A stretch of 64,000 nt of DNA from Betaproteobacteria bacterium HGW-Betaproteobacteria-1. GTDB lineage: Bacteria; Pseudomonadota; Gammaproteobacteria; Burkholderiales; Methylophilaceae. The stretch lies in assembly GCA_002842435.1 (NCBI GenBank), contig PHCX01000002.1:1-64000 (forward strand). The letters run 5' to 3'. Made by a program: the position numbers and the translations under genes. A model generated the notes under the pieces. The model did no database searches and was not told the DNA's origin. It saw only the letters and a program-made list of their open reading frames with translations. The number at the start of each line of letters is the position of its first letter. The stretch's first letter is position 1. Of the stretch, positions 19,155 through 28,572 are shown piece by piece.

Positions 19155-19607
19155 TTAATGTTTTCCGGTGCTGCCGAAACCACCTTCACCGCGCTCACTG
19201 GCAGCAAATTCATCGACGATATTGAAGTTGGCCTGAATGACGGGGACGATTACAAGCTGGGCAATGCGTTCCAGCGGATTGAGGATGAAGGATTCGCGTC
19301 CGCGATTCCAGCAGGACACCAGCAGTTGGCCCTGATAATCCGAATCAATCAGTCCGACCAGGTTGCCCAGCACGATACCGTGCTTATGGCCAAGCCCCGA
19401 GCGAGGGAGAATCATGGCGGCATAGTTGGGGTCGGCCAGATGAATGGCCATGCCGGTCGGAATCAGCGTGGTTTCGCCAGGATGCAACGTTTGCGTGTGT
19501 TCGATACAGGCGCGCAGGTCAAGACCGGCGGAACCGGGCGTGGCATAACCTGGCATCATGTTGTGCAGGCGGTCGTCCAAGATTTTAAGTTCTACATTGA
19601 GGTTCAT
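19155..19607 (-). CDS. dut: dUTP diphosphatase
   Basis: 150 residues. Motifs of the trimeric dUTPases are present in order: AGLDLRA (near 27), [10 protein letters not shown] (near 74), [11 protein letters not shown] (near 88), [10 protein letters not shown] (near 112) and the C-terminal [11 protein letters not shown] that closes the active site. It hydrolyses dUTP to dUMP, keeping uracil out of DNA and feeding dTMP synthesis. Its start overlaps the coaBC stop by four bases, a conserved gene pair. Confidence 0.97.
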   Translation of the reverse strand: MNLNVELKILDDRLHNMMPGYATPGSAGLDLRACIEHTQTLHPGETTLIPTGMAIHLADPNYAAMILPRSGLGHKHGIVLGNLVGLIDSDYQGQLLVSCWNRGRESFILNPLERIAQLVIVPVIQANFNIVDEFAASERGEGGFGSTGKH

Positions 19608-20812
19608 GTGGCGGCTTTCGATGATTGTTGATGCATCATGGTGGCTATATGTTGCAACAGTTGTTGTGCAATCCGGTTTTTCCCAGCGCGTGGCAATGGA
19701 TGGCTGCCTGCGTCGTCCAGCAAGACTACGCTGGCGTCATCCTGCCCCATGCTTTCCTGCACCAGATTGGCGACCAGCAATGGCAGGCCCTTCTTCTTGC
19801 GTTTGGTTTCGGCGTGTTGCAGCAGGTTCTCGCTTTCCGCCGCGAAGCCGACGCAGAACGGCGCTTGCGGCAGACGGGCGACCTCTGCCAGTATGTCCTT
19901 GTTGGGTGTCAATTCCAGCGTCAGCGACTGCTCACTTTTCTTGATCTTCTGCGTGCCGGGTTTTGCCGGTCTGTAGTCGGCGACGGCGGCGACACTGATG
20001 AATACATCCTGTTCCCCGATGCGCTGCATGACGGCATCCAGCATCTGCGCGGCGCTAACGACATTTACCAGCTCTACCTGGCTCGGTGGTTTCAGCTGCG
20101 TCGGCCCGCTCACCAGCGTCACCTCGGCGCCCATGGCGTGTGCAACGTTGGCGATGGCATAGCCCATCTTGCCGGAGCTGAAGTTGGTGATGGCGCGCAC
20201 CGGGTCTATGGCTTCTACCGTAGGGCCGGCCGTGATCAAAATGTGTTTTCCCTTGAGCAGTTTCGGCTGCTGAAAAGCCATCAGCATTTCAAGCAGGTCT
20301 TCCGGTTCGGACATGCGTCCCAGTCCGGTTTCGCCGCAGGCCTGCTCACCGCTGTCCGGGCCGAGGATCGCGATGCCATCAGCCTGCAGCTGTTGTACAT
20401 TGCGCTGTGTCGCCGGGTTCTCCCACATCTGCCGGTTCATGGCCGGCGCTACCAGCAGTGGACATTCGCGTGCCAGGCATAGTGTGGAAAGCAGGTCGTC
20501 GGCATTACCGTGTACCAGTTTGGCCATGAAATCGGCACTGGCCGGTGCGACCAGGATCGCATCTGCCTGCCGTGACAGTTCGATATGCGGCATGCCGTTG
20601 GGGATGGCGGCATCCCACATGTCAGTGAACACTTGCCTGCCGGACAGTGCCTGCATGGTGACCGGAGTGATGAAATGCCGTGCTGCCTCGGTCATGACGA
20701 CTTGCACCTCGATGCCGGCCTTGACCAGCAGGCGCACGAGTTCCGCCGCCTTGTAGGCAGCGATGCCGCCGGTGATGCCGAGTACCAGTTTCTTGATGGG
20801 TTGGTTTTGCAT
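19604..20812 (-). CDS. coaBC: Phosphopantothenoylcysteine synthetase/decarboxylase
   Basis: 402 residues. The CoaC half (1-185) is a flavoprotein decarboxylase with [15 protein letters not shown], the PASA motif ([11 protein letters not shown]) and PAMNRQMW. The CoaB half (from about 190) holds [20 protein letters not shown] and the CTP/Lys segment [13 protein letters not shown]. Together they make 4'-phosphopantetheine for coenzyme A. The start [12 protein letters not shown] lies just after an unusual 15-bp tandem repeat in its leader. Confidence 0.97.
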   Translation of the reverse strand: MQNQPIKKLVLGITGGIAAYKAAELVRLLVKAGIEVQVVMTEAARHFITPVTMQALSGRQVFTDMWDAAIPNGMPHIELSRQADAILVAPASADFMAKLVHGNADDLLSTLCLARECPLLVAPAMNRQMWENPATQRNVQQLQADGIAILGPDSGEQACGETGLGRMSEPEDLLEMLMAFQQPKLLKGKHILITAGPTVEAIDPVRAITNFSSGKMGYAIANVAHAMGAEVTLVSGPTQLKPPSQVELVNVVSAAQMLDAVMQRIGEQDVFISVAAVADYRPAKPGTQKIKKSEQSLTLELTPNKDILAEVARLPQAPFCVGFAAESENLLQHAETKRKKKGLPLLVANLVQESMGQDDASVVLLDDAGSHPLPRAGKNRIAQQLLQHIATMMHQQSSKAAT

Positions 20813-20816
20813 GAGA

Positions 20817-20847
20817 GGTTAATTTGTATGGGGGTTAATTTGTATGG
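20817..20847. repeat. Two-copy tandem repeat upstream of coaBC
   Basis: GGTTAATTTGTATGG occurs at 20817-20831 and again at 20833-20847, a 16-base period. It lies in the coaBC leader or promoter on the minus strand; could be a replication slip or a paired protein-binding site. Confidence 0.7.
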
Positions 20848-20968
20848 CGTGCTAATAATTTGATTAACCTGGATTTTATATGAAAGCTGGCAGCCGATAT
20901 ACAAAGGCGTTCAAATTGGCGCATCCTGGATTAGACTAATGCCTCAATAACAAGAGAGGCTACGACCG

Positions 20969-21745
20969 ATGTGGCGCAAACTTCGCATACTGATCCTGCT
21001 GTTCATTTTGGCCACGGTCGCGCATAGAGCGTGGCTGGAAACCCATGACCTGGAATGGAAGGACAGCCTTTATGTCGCTGTCTATCCGGTCAATGCCGAT
21101 GGCAGCGAGGCGGCAAGCAGCCATATCCCCCGGCTGGATTCCGACCAGTTGCAGGAGATCACCGATTATCTGGCCGAAGAAGCGGCCAGATACGATCTGG
21201 CGATCCGCTTCCCGTTTCAGCTGAGACTGGGCGCTGAAGTTGATCATCCGCCGCCGCAGCCGCCGAAAAACGGCACGGTGTTGCAGACCATGGTCTGGAG
21301 CCTGCATTTCCGCTGGTGGGCCTGGCGCAACAGTCCACCGGTCAGTGTGCCGCCCAGCATCAAACTCTACCTGCTGTATTACGATCCCGAGCAGCATCCG
21401 GTGCTGCCGCATTCCACTGCCCTGAGCAAGGGCAGGGTGGGCCTGGTCAACCTGTTCGCCGGAGAGCGCCAGGAAAAACAGAATGCGGTGGTCGTTGCGC
21501 ACGAACTGTTGCATACCGTCGGTGCCACGGATAAATACGATCTGGCCAGCGGACTGCCGCATTATCCGCAAGGCTATGCGGATCCTGACAAACAGCCGGT
21601 TTATCCGCAGGATTATGCCGAACTGATGGCAGGGCGCATCCCGCTGTCATCAGGCAGGGCGGCAATTCCGCTCAGTCTTGCGCATACCCTGATAGGCGGG
21701 CAAACGGCGGCAGAGATCGGCTGGTTGCAGACGGGAGGAAAATAA
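20969..21745 (+). CDS. Membrane-anchored protein with HExxH motif, unknown family
   Basis: 258 residues. A hydrophobic N-terminus (residues 4-18, [15 protein letters not shown]) looks like an uncleaved signal anchor, placing the rest in the periplasm. [14 protein letters not shown] at residues 178-191 is a zinc-metallopeptidase-like motif; the rest of the chain contains many prolines and aromatics and no family I recognise. It may be an active or a degenerate protease. It is three bases from radC on the same strand, probably cotranscribed, but no functional tie is evident. AAGAGAGG precedes the ATG. Confidence 0.7.
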   Translation: MWRKLRILILLFILATVAHRAWLETHDLEWKDSLYVAVYPVNADGSEAASSHIPRLDSDQLQEITDYLAEEAARYDLAIRFPFQLRLGAEVDHPPPQPPKNGTVLQTMVWSLHFRWWAWRNSPPVSVPPSIKLYLLYYDPEQHPVLPHSTALSKGRVGLVNLFAGERQEKQNAVVVAHELLHTVGATDKYDLASGLPHYPQGYADPDKQPVYPQDYAELMAGRIPLSSGRAAIPLSLAHTLIGGQTAAEIGWLQTGGK

Positions 21746-21747
21746 AT

Positions 21748-22422
21748 ATGGCGATCACGGATTGGCCGGCAGGCGAACGCCCGCGCGAAAAACTCATGCA
21801 ACAAGGAGCGGCGACCCTGTCCGATGCCGAACTGCTGGCGATTTTTCTACGCGTCGGCGTTGTCGGCAAAAGTGCGGTGGATCTGGCACGCGACCTCTTG
21901 AACCGGTTCGGCAGCCTCAATGGCATCTTCGCCGCCAGCCAGCAGGAGATTGCCGAAGTGCATGGTATGGGCAGCAGCAAGTATGTGCAGTTGCAGGCCA
22001 TCTTCGAGATGAGCCGCCGGGCGCTGGTGGAGCAGATGCAGGCGCGGGACGTGCTGAGCTCGCCGCAGCAAGTGAGGGATTACTTATGCCTGAAACTGGG
22101 CGGGCTGGTGCATGAGGTGTTCGTTGTGTTGTTTCTGGATGCGCAGAACCGCGTGCTGGTGCAGGAGGAAATGTTCCGCGGTACGCTGACGCAAACCAGC
22201 GTCTATCCGCGCGAAGTGGTGAAGCGCGCGCTGCAGCACAATGCCGCTTCGGTCATCTTTGCCCACAATCATCCTTCCGGCGTGGCGGAACAGAGCCGTT
22301 CCGATGAACAGCTGACCCATGCTTTGAAACAGGCACTGGCGCTGGTCGATGTCCGCGTGCTGGATCATTTTGTCGTGGCCGGTAACAGCACGCTGTCATT
22401 TGCGGAAAAAGGCCTGCTTTAG
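21748..22422 (+). CDS. radC: RadC-like JAB/MPN domain protein
   Basis: 224 residues, the usual length. The N-terminal half has a helix-hairpin-helix ([20 protein letters not shown]); the C-terminal half has the JAMM metal motif [18 protein letters not shown]. The cellular role is unsettled; the old DNA-repair assignment was withdrawn in E. coli. Its stop overlaps the stop of the convergent nitrate reductase gene by four bases, with no terminator visible between them. Confidence 0.93.
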   Translation: MAITDWPAGERPREKLMQQGAATLSDAELLAIFLRVGVVGKSAVDLARDLLNRFGSLNGIFAASQQEIAEVHGMGSSKYVQLQAIFEMSRRALVEQMQARDVLSSPQQVRDYLCLKLGGLVHEVFVVLFLDAQNRVLVQEEMFRGTLTQTSVYPREVVKRALQHNAASVIFAHNHPSGVAEQSRSDEQLTHALKQALALVDVRVLDHFVVAGNSTLSFAEKGLL

Positions 22423-25124
22423 CTTGTCGTGACCTTTTGATGGCGTGCCACCAGTTGCTTCAGTTCGGGGACACATGAGCCGCATTGGGTGCCGCATTTC
22501 AGTTTCTTTTGCAGTGTGACCAGGTCGGCGCCGATGCGGATATTGTCGATGATCTCGTTTTCCGAAACATCGAGACAATTGCAGACGATCTTGCCACGGC
22601 TGCGCTGTCCGGTTGGCGGCGCACTCAATGGCGCCAGCCCCCAGCGGCGCAGCTCGTCTGTCAGCTTGCCCTGCGTCATGACCTCTTTCAGCCATTCTGT
22701 CGCCAGAATCTCGCCTGTCAGCCGGACGCCGGTCACTTGCTGGTTTTCGACCAGAATCCGCTTGCTGATGCCGCGTTTGACATCGTTGTAGTGCAGCATG
22801 GGCATATCGTCCGTCATGCCGAGCAGATGGTCGAGTTCGGCGATCAGGCTTTCATCCGGTGCGGCGCTGCTGGCAGCACGCAGAATCATGATGCCGGGAT
22901 CGCGCCCGAACAGCCCGCAGGTGGCATATTCGAAGTGCTTGAGCAGTGGCCGGATTTTTTCCAGCAGTTGCAGGCTGAGACCGCTGCGCATGACGGTCAT
23001 GCGCCAGGGCAGGTCGAGCTTTTCCAGCTTGACGGCTGCGTGTTTCAGTTCCGGCTGGCGCGATACCTTGTCGAAGGCGCTTGGCATCAGCGCATTGACG
23101 CCGAGGCCGTTCATGTATTGACCGCCCCAATGCATGGGGATAAAGGTCTGGGCCGGCTGCATTTCTTCCGAGGTTTGTGCACGTAGCACCAGCTGGCCGC
23201 GCTTGTTGCTGACCTTGACCAGATCGCCGGAGTTGATGGCGCGACGCTGCATGTCATCCGGGTTCATGCTGATGACCGGTTCTTCTGCATGGTTGAACAG
23301 TTGTGCCACGTTGCCGGTACGGCTCATGCCATGCCACTGGTCGCGCAGGCGGCCGGTGAGCAGGTGCAGTGGATGTCTGGCGTCGGTTTTGTCGGCGGTG
23401 GCTTTGTAAATGGTGTTGGCGAACTGGGCCTTGCCGCCGGGTTTTTGAAACACACCGTCGCTGTAAAGCCGGGCTTGTCCCTGTTGTGCCCCCGCCGGGA
23501 AAGGCCATTGCTGTGGCCCCTCGCTGTCGAGCAGGGCATAACTCAGGCCACTGATGTCCAGATCGCGGCCGCGGGTGGTTTCGCGATGTTCGTTGAATAT
23601 CTGCTCGGCTTGCGTGTATGGGAAGAGCTTGACGGATTCCGTACGCTTGTCGAGGCGCTGCCCCAGTCTTTGCGCAAAGTCCGTGGCGATCTGCCAGTCG
23701 TGCCGCGCGTTGCCCGGCGCTTCAACCGCTGGATTGACGTGGGTGATGCGTCGTTCCGAATTGGTGACGGTGCCTTCCTTCTCGCCCCAGGTCGTTGCCG
23801 GCAGCAGCACATCGGCGAATGTTGTGGTGTCGGTGTTGTGAAAGGCTTCCTGCACGACGACCAGCTCAGCCTTGGCGAGCGCGTCATGCACGCTGTTCAA
23901 ATCCGGCATCGATTGGGCCGGGTTGGTACAGGCGATCCAGACTGCCTTGATGGAGCCGTCACGCAGGGCATCGAACATTTCGACTGCCGTTTTGCCCGGC
24001 TTCTCCGGCACGCGGCTTATGCTCCAGAGCCTGGCGACTTCGGCGCGATGTTCAGGGTTGGCCAGGTCGCGATGGGCGGAGAGCAGGTTGGCCATGCCGC
24101 CGACCTCGCGTCCGCCCATCGCGTTGGGCTGACCGGTCAGCGACAGCGGCCCGGCACCCGGCTTGCCGATCTGGCCGGTGGCCAGGTGCAGGTTGATCAG
24201 CGCGGCATTCTTGTCGGTGCCGCTGGTGGACTGGTTCAAGCCCTGGCAATACATGGAGAGCGTCGGGCCGTTGCCGAACCATTTGGCCGCGGTGATGATA
24301 TCGGCTTCGCGGATGCCGCAGATGTCGGCCACCATCTTTGGCGTGTATTCGCGCACGGTGTTCTTCAGGGCATCGAAACCCTCGGTGTGATTATGGATGT
24401 AGGCCATATCGAGCAGGCCCTCCCATAGCATCACATGCAGCAGGCCGTTGAACAGTGCGACATCGGTACCCGGCAGGATGGCCAAGTGCAGGTCTGCGGC
24501 TTGCGCGGTATCAGTACGGCGCGGGTCGACCACGATGATTTTCAGGTCCGGGTTTTTTGCCCTGGCATCCTCGATGCGGCGATAGAGAATGGGGTGCGCG
24601 TAGGCGGTGTTGGAGCCGGCGATGAACAGGCAGCCGGCATGGTCGATGTCCTCGTAGCAGGCGGGCGGTGCATCGGCGCCGAGGGTGGCCTTGTAGCCGG
24701 AGACGGCGGAGGACATGCAAAGGCGTGAATTGGTATCGACATTGTTGGTGCCGATCAGGCCCTTGGCCAGTTTGTTGAAGACGTAATAATCCTCGGTCAG
24801 CAACTGGCCGGAGATATAGAAGGCGACGGCATCCGGGCCGTGTTCGCGGATAATCTCGGCAAAGCGGTCGGCGACATAATCCAGCGACTCATCCCAGCTG
24901 ACTGTCTGCCGGGGCAAGTCGCGGCCACGCCGTAACTCGGGGCTGAGAGCACGCCCTTCCGCTTTGGCGCTGAGATGCAGGGTGGCACCCTTGGTGCACA
25001 GCCGCCCGAAATTCGCCGGATGCTGCGGGTCGCCGCGCACGCCGACAATCCTGCCAGCTTCGCTCTGGATGATGACGCCGCAGCCGACGCCGCAATAACA
25101 ACAAGTGGATTTGGTTTCTTGCAT
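22419..25124 (-). CDS. nasA: Assimilatory nitrate reductase catalytic subunit
   Basis: 901 residues from ATG 25124 ([17 protein letters not shown]). The N-terminal Cys motif binds a 4Fe-4S cluster, followed by the molybdopterin-guanine-dinucleotide domains ([20 protein letters not shown]; molydopterin-binding C domain around [17 protein letters not shown]). The C-terminal 60 residues are a BFD-like 2Fe-2S domain ([12 protein letters not shown] ... [12 protein letters not shown]), as in Klebsiella-type NasA. It reduces nitrate to nitrite in the cytoplasm. The frame stays open to 25280, but that extra stretch translates an intergenic repeat and is rejected as coding. Last gene of the nitrate locus. 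Confidence 0.95.
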   Translation of the reverse strand: MQETKSTCCYCGVGCGVIIQSEAGRIVGVRGDPQHPANFGRLCTKGATLHLSAKAEGRALSPELRRGRDLPRQTVSWDESLDYVADRFAEIIREHGPDAVAFYISGQLLTEDYYVFNKLAKGLIGTNNVDTNSRLCMSSAVSGYKATLGADAPPACYEDIDHAGCLFIAGSNTAYAHPILYRRIEDARAKNPDLKIIVVDPRRTDTAQAADLHLAILPGTDVALFNGLLHVMLWEGLLDMAYIHNHTEGFDALKNTVREYTPKMVADICGIREADIITAAKWFGNGPTLSMYCQGLNQSTSGTDKNAALINLHLATGQIGKPGAGPLSLTGQPNAMGGREVGGMANLLSAHRDLANPEHRAEVARLWSISRVPEKPGKTAVEMFDALRDGSIKAVWIACTNPAQSMPDLNSVHDALAKAELVVVQEAFHNTDTTTFADVLLPATTWGEKEGTVTNSERRITHVNPAVEAPGNARHDWQIATDFAQRLGQRLDKRTESVKLFPYTQAEQIFNEHRETTRGRDLDISGLSYALLDSEGPQQWPFPAGAQQGQARLYSDGVFQKPGGKAQFANTIYKATADKTDARHPLHLLTGRLRDQWHGMSRTGNVAQLFNHAEEPVISMNPDDMQRRAINSGDLVKVSNKRGQLVLRAQTSEEMQPAQTFIPMHWGGQYMNGLGVNALMPSAFDKVSRQPELKHAAVKLEKLDLPWRMTVMRSGLSLQLLEKIRPLLKHFEYATCGLFGRDPGIMILRAASSAAPDESLIAELDHLLGMTDDMPMLHYNDVKRGISKRILVENQQVTGVRLTGEILATEWLKEVMTQGKLTDELRRWGLAPLSAPPTGQRSRGKIVCNCLDVSENEIIDNIRIGADLVTLQKKLKCGTQCGSCVPELKQLVARHQKVTTS

Positions 25125-25157
25125 ACCGGTCTTTTTGAATAGCACTATAGTTTTTTG

Positions 25158-25245
25158 GCCACAGAGATCACAGAGTGCACAGAGACAAACCTTTCGCATG
25201 GAGCTTCTTGTAACAGGTTTGCGTGAGCGCTGTCGATTCTGTGGC
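25158..25245. repeat. Small inverted-repeat element with ACAGAG iterations
   Basis: GCCACAGA (25158-25165) and TCTGTGGC (25238-25245) bound 88 bases that contain three ACAGAG units at a 9-base period (25161-25184) and an inner inverted pair AAACCT/AGGTTT (25187-25192, 25215-25220). It fills most of the nirD-nasA gap and resembles dispersed repeats found in many bacterial genomes. Confidence 0.6.
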
Positions 25246-25254
25246 TGAACATGA

Positions 25255-25563
25255 TCAAATCTCGAGGTACACCGCGCCATCTTCCACCTTCACGGCGAAA
25301 CAGGCGGTGTGGCCTTCATCCGGTTCTTCGGCCTGGCCGTCGACCAGGCTGATACGCCAGTTATGCAGCGGGCAGGCGACCTTGTCGCCGTAAACGATAC
25401 CTTGCGACAAGGGGCCGCCCTTGTGCGGGCAGTTGTTGTGCAGGGCGAACACGCGGTCATCTTCGGTGCGGAAGATGGCGATCTCGCCCTTGGCGCTGCG
25501 TACCAGGCGCGAACCCAGTTTGGGGATGTCGTGCAATGCGACGACTTTGGTCCAATCACTCAT
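25255..25563 (-). CDS. nirD: Nitrite reductase small subunit (Rieske type)
   Basis: 102 residues. A Rieske-like fold is suggested by the Cys-x-His loop at residues 44-48 (NNCPHKGGPL) and the second loop CPLHNW near 68-73, so both cluster-ligand pairs appear present (CPH and CPLH). In the assimilatory NADH nitrite reductase NirD assists the siroheme subunit NirB. Unusually it is not next to nirB: the NarK-type carrier and the kinase fusion lie between. Weak ribosome site; 12 bases after the kinase gene. Confidence 0.92.
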   Translation of the reverse strand: MSDWTKVVALHDIPKLGSRLVRSAKGEIAIFRTEDDRVFALHNNCPHKGGPLSQGIVYGDKVACPLHNWRISLVDGQAEEPDEGHTACFAVKVEDGAVYLEI

Positions 25564-25575
25564 ACAATTTCACTT

Positions 25576-27288
25576 TCACGAAACAAGTAACAAATAGATC
25601 AAAAAGAAATTCATCAGCAGGGAAAAAAGCGCTATCCACTGCCATTTCATCAGCCCGGCCCTGGCGATCAGGGGCGTGCGCGCAGGCGGCAGTATCGGCT
25701 TGGTTTCACCATATTCCAGCGCCAGCAGCATTTCCTCAGCGGTTTCAAATCGCTGTTCTGCACTTTGCCGAACAGCCTTCAGTACGATACTTTCCAGCCA
25801 TTGCGGAATGTCGGGCCGGTAACGGCTGGGCGCTACCGGTTCGCCGAATCTTGGATGCTGGAACGGCTCGATCTCGCCGTAGGGATAGCGGCGGGTCAAT
25901 AGCCGGTAGAGCGTGACGCCGACACTGTAGAGGTCGCTGCCGACGGAGGCCTGCCCGCCGGCGAACAGTTCGGGCGCCATGAAACTCGGCGTGCCCGGGT
26001 TTTGCATGGCCGGAATGCTGGCAGTACCGCTACTCAAGGCGACCCCCAGATCGAGGATGCGCAACTGTTTGTCATCGCCCATGTGGATGTTGTCCGGTTT
26101 GATATCCCGATGCAGGATATTGAGCCGGTGCAGGGCGCCAAGGCCACGCAGCAGTTCAGCACCAATACGCGCTACTTCTGTGATTGTGAAGTGGTGCCCG
26201 CTATCCAGCCGCTGTTGCAGCGTTTCGCCGCTGTGCCAGCTCATCAGGTAATAGAGCTTGCTGCGTTTTTCCGGATGCAGCGGCAGCACTTGAGGTACGT
26301 ATCTGGAGACAACCCGTTTGGCCAGCCATTCTTCATTGAGCAGGGCTTGGCAGCTTTCGGTATCTTCAGCCAGAATGGGCTGCAAGGTCTTCATCACCGA
26401 CAACTGTCCGCTTTGCAGGTTTCGAACCTGATAGAGCAGGCTGCTGCGCGACTCATGGATCAGCGACAGCACTTCGAAACCGTCCAGCCGGTCACCGGTT
26501 TTCAGGCGCTGTGGCGCGTTCAGCTGTTTGGCCATGGTGAGCAGGTCGGACAGATTGTCCGTGCCGATCTCTTCGATGCGGACGACCAGTGCCGATGCAT
26601 TATCCTGGCCGCCCTGCGCCAGCGCTGTTTTGGTCATGTGGTCGGCGATCATCTGCGGGCTGTCATACATCTGCAGTGCCTCATGGATCTGTTTTTGCCC
26701 GAGTTTTTCCCAGACGCCATCGCTCAACAGGGCGTAGATATCGCCTTTCTGCAGGCTGCCATCGGCAAAGTCCACGGCCAGGTGCATATCCAGGCCGACT
26801 GCACGCTTTAATACGTGACGCATATCGGGTCTGTCCCAGACGTGGTCGGTGGTCAACTGCTCCAGCTTGCCCTGCCGCAGGCGATAGATGCGGGTATCGC
26901 CGACATGGGCGAGATAATAGCGCTCACCGCGCAGCACCAGTAATGACAGCGTGGTGGCCATGCCGGCAAGCTGGCGGTGACTGTTTGATTGACTGAGCAC
27001 CCAGCGGTTGGCTGCCGCCAGCACCTTGTCCAGTGCCGCATGCGTCTCCCAGGTATCGGGTGTGGCGTAGTAATCCGAGAGCACGCTACGCACCGTCATC
27101 TCGGCGGCCTCGCGGCCACCCGCATTGCCGCCCACCCCATCGGCAATCGCGACTATCGCGCCCTTGGTGGCAAGCTGTTCATTCACGGGCGTCACCACAC
27201 CCAGAAAGTCTTCATTGGATTCTCTGGGGCCGGTTTGCGAACTTTGGCCGATCATGAGTTTCAGCGACATGTGGTTATCAGTTGGCAT
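25576..27288 (-). CDS. PP2C phosphatase - Ser/Thr kinase fusion of the nitrate locus
   Basis: About 570 residues from ATG 27288 (MPTDNHMSLKLMIGQSS); ATG 27270 is an alternative and a longer frame to 27393 would overlap the upstream gene. Residues about 10-240 are a PP2C phosphatase (ESNEDFLG, IADGVGGNAGG, LLSDGVWEKLG, GGQDNASALVV). Residues about 260-530 are a Hanks-type kinase with an HRDIKPDN catalytic loop and DLG in place of DFG. The last 20 residues form a membrane helix. A same-architecture gene sits at the same place in the Pseudomonas nitrate locus (PA1782). It presumably modulates a transporter or reductase, but its target is unknown. Confidence 0.9.
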   Translation of the reverse strand: MPTDNHMSLKLMIGQSSQTGPRESNEDFLGVVTPVNEQLATKGAIVAIADGVGGNAGGREAAEMTVRSVLSDYYATPDTWETHAALDKVLAAANRWVLSQSNSHRQLAGMATTLSLLVLRGERYYLAHVGDTRIYRLRQGKLEQLTTDHVWDRPDMRHVLKRAVGLDMHLAVDFADGSLQKGDIYALLSDGVWEKLGQKQIHEALQMYDSPQMIADHMTKTALAQGGQDNASALVVRIEEIGTDNLSDLLTMAKQLNAPQRLKTGDRLDGFEVLSLIHESRSSLLYQVRNLQSGQLSVMKTLQPILAEDTESCQALLNEEWLAKRVVSRYVPQVLPLHPEKRSKLYYLMSWHSGETLQQRLDSGHHFTITEVARIGAELLRGLGALHRLNILHRDIKPDNIHMGDDKQLRILDLGVALSSGTASIPAMQNPGTPSFMAPELFAGGQASVGSDLYSVGVTLYRLLTRRYPYGEIEPFQHPRFGEPVAPSRYRPDIPQWLESIVLKAVRQSAEQRFETAEEMLLALEYGETKPILPPARTPLIARAGLMKWQWIALFSLLMNFFLIYLLLVS

Positions 27289-27319
27289 GAGGTTCGGGTG
27301 GGTGAGCGCAAACTTTACT

Positions 27320-28531
27320 TTACACCTTTGCCGAGGTCGCGGTGGATGAGCCCCAAGTTGTGCGCCAGCGCGTCTTGACGCTGGCGAGGCCAATAATCGC
27401 CAGCACAGCCAGCCCGGCGAAGATTAGCACGCCCAGCTGGTAGCTGCCGGTGATTTGCTTGAACCAGCCGAGGCTGGCGGCCAGATAAAAGCCGCCGATG
27501 CCGCCTGCCATGCCCACCAGGCCGGTCATGACTCCGATCTCCTTGCGGAAGCGTTGCGGCACCAGCTGGAATACGGCGCCGTTGCCCATGCCGAGTACGG
27601 CCATGACCGGGATGACGATGGACAATGAAGAGGTCAGGTTGGGTTGACCGAAACTCATCGCCAGCAGCAACAGGGCGGCGATCGCGTACATGGTGAGCAG
27701 CGTGCGGATGCCGCCGATGCGGTCGGCGATCATGCCGCCTATCGGCCGGGCCAGCGAGCCGGAGAAAACGGCAGCTGCCGTGCAGTAACCGGCGACGACC
27801 GGCCCCAGGTTATAGAGGTCGTTGAAATAGATGGTCAGGGACGAAGCCAGTCCGACGAAGCCGCCGAAGGTGACGCTATAGAAGAACATGAACCACCAGG
27901 CGTCCTTGTCCCTGAGTATGGTGACATACTGGCTCAGTGATTTTGCCGGTGGCGTGTCCGGGCTGTCCTTGGCGTAGATGGCATAGATCACGAAGACGAT
28001 CAGCAGTGGTATCAGGGCCAGTCCGAACACATTGTTCCAGCCGAACAGGACGGCCAGGCCAGGGGCGAAGAGCGCTGCGAACACCGTGCCCGAGTTGCCG
28101 GCACCTGCAATGCCCAGCGCCGTGCCTTGGTGTTCTGGTGGATACCAGCGCGAGGCCAGCGGCAAGGCGACGGCGAATGAAGCGCCAGCGAAACCGAGGA
28201 AAATGCCCAGCATCAGGGACTGCTGGAAATTATGGATGCCGTGCAGCCAGGCAACTGTCAGCGCGATGATGACGATGACTTGTCCCACCAGCCCGGCCAT
28301 TTTCGGCTTGATATGGTCGACCAGCACGCCCATGACGATGCGCAACAGTGCACCGGCCAGTACCGGCGTCGCTACCATCATGCCTTTTTCGGCGGCGGTG
28401 AGTTGCAGGTCGACTGCCATCTGTACGGCGAGAGGGCCCAGCAGCACCCAGACCATGAAACTCAGGTCGAAATAAAGAAATGCAGAGAACAGGGTCGGCT
28501 TGTGACCTGCCTGCCAGAAACTTTTTTGCAT
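27320..28531 (-). CDS. narK: Nitrate/nitrite transporter, NarK/NasA family (MFS)
   Basis: 403 residues from ATG 28531 (MQKSFWQAGHKPTLFSAFLY), with GGAGGAGTC properly spaced before it. About twelve membrane helices. The nitrate-signature glycines are visible in the fifth helix (IAGAGNSGTVFAALFAP) and near the eleventh (GMAGGIGGF). It imports nitrate by proton symport or exchanges nitrite. It lies between nirB and the kinase fusion in the operon. A second, ABC-type nitrate importer is encoded at 33246-36331. Confidence 0.93.
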   Translation of the reverse strand: MQKSFWQAGHKPTLFSAFLYFDLSFMVWVLLGPLAVQMAVDLQLTAAEKGMMVATPVLAGALLRIVMGVLVDHIKPKMAGLVGQVIVIIALTVAWLHGIHNFQQSLMLGIFLGFAGASFAVALPLASRWYPPEHQGTALGIAGAGNSGTVFAALFAPGLAVLFGWNNVFGLALIPLLIVFVIYAIYAKDSPDTPPAKSLSQYVTILRDKDAWWFMFFYSVTFGGFVGLASSLTIYFNDLYNLGPVVAGYCTAAAVFSGSLARPIGGMIADRIGGIRTLLTMYAIAALLLLAMSFGQPNLTSSLSIVIPVMAVLGMGNGAVFQLVPQRFRKEIGVMTGLVGMAGGIGGFYLAASLGWFKQITGSYQLGVLIFAGLAVLAIIGLASVKTRWRTTWGSSTATSAKV

Positions 28532-28572
28532 GATTGACTCCTCCGTTGCGACGATCAACATCGCAGGTTTTT

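Noticed and set aside
25125..25280. 52-residue N-terminal extension of the nitrate reductase
   Set aside because: It translates the ACAGAG repeat (residues such as LCALCDLCG) and precedes the canonical start CCYCGVGCG; it would also run into nirD.
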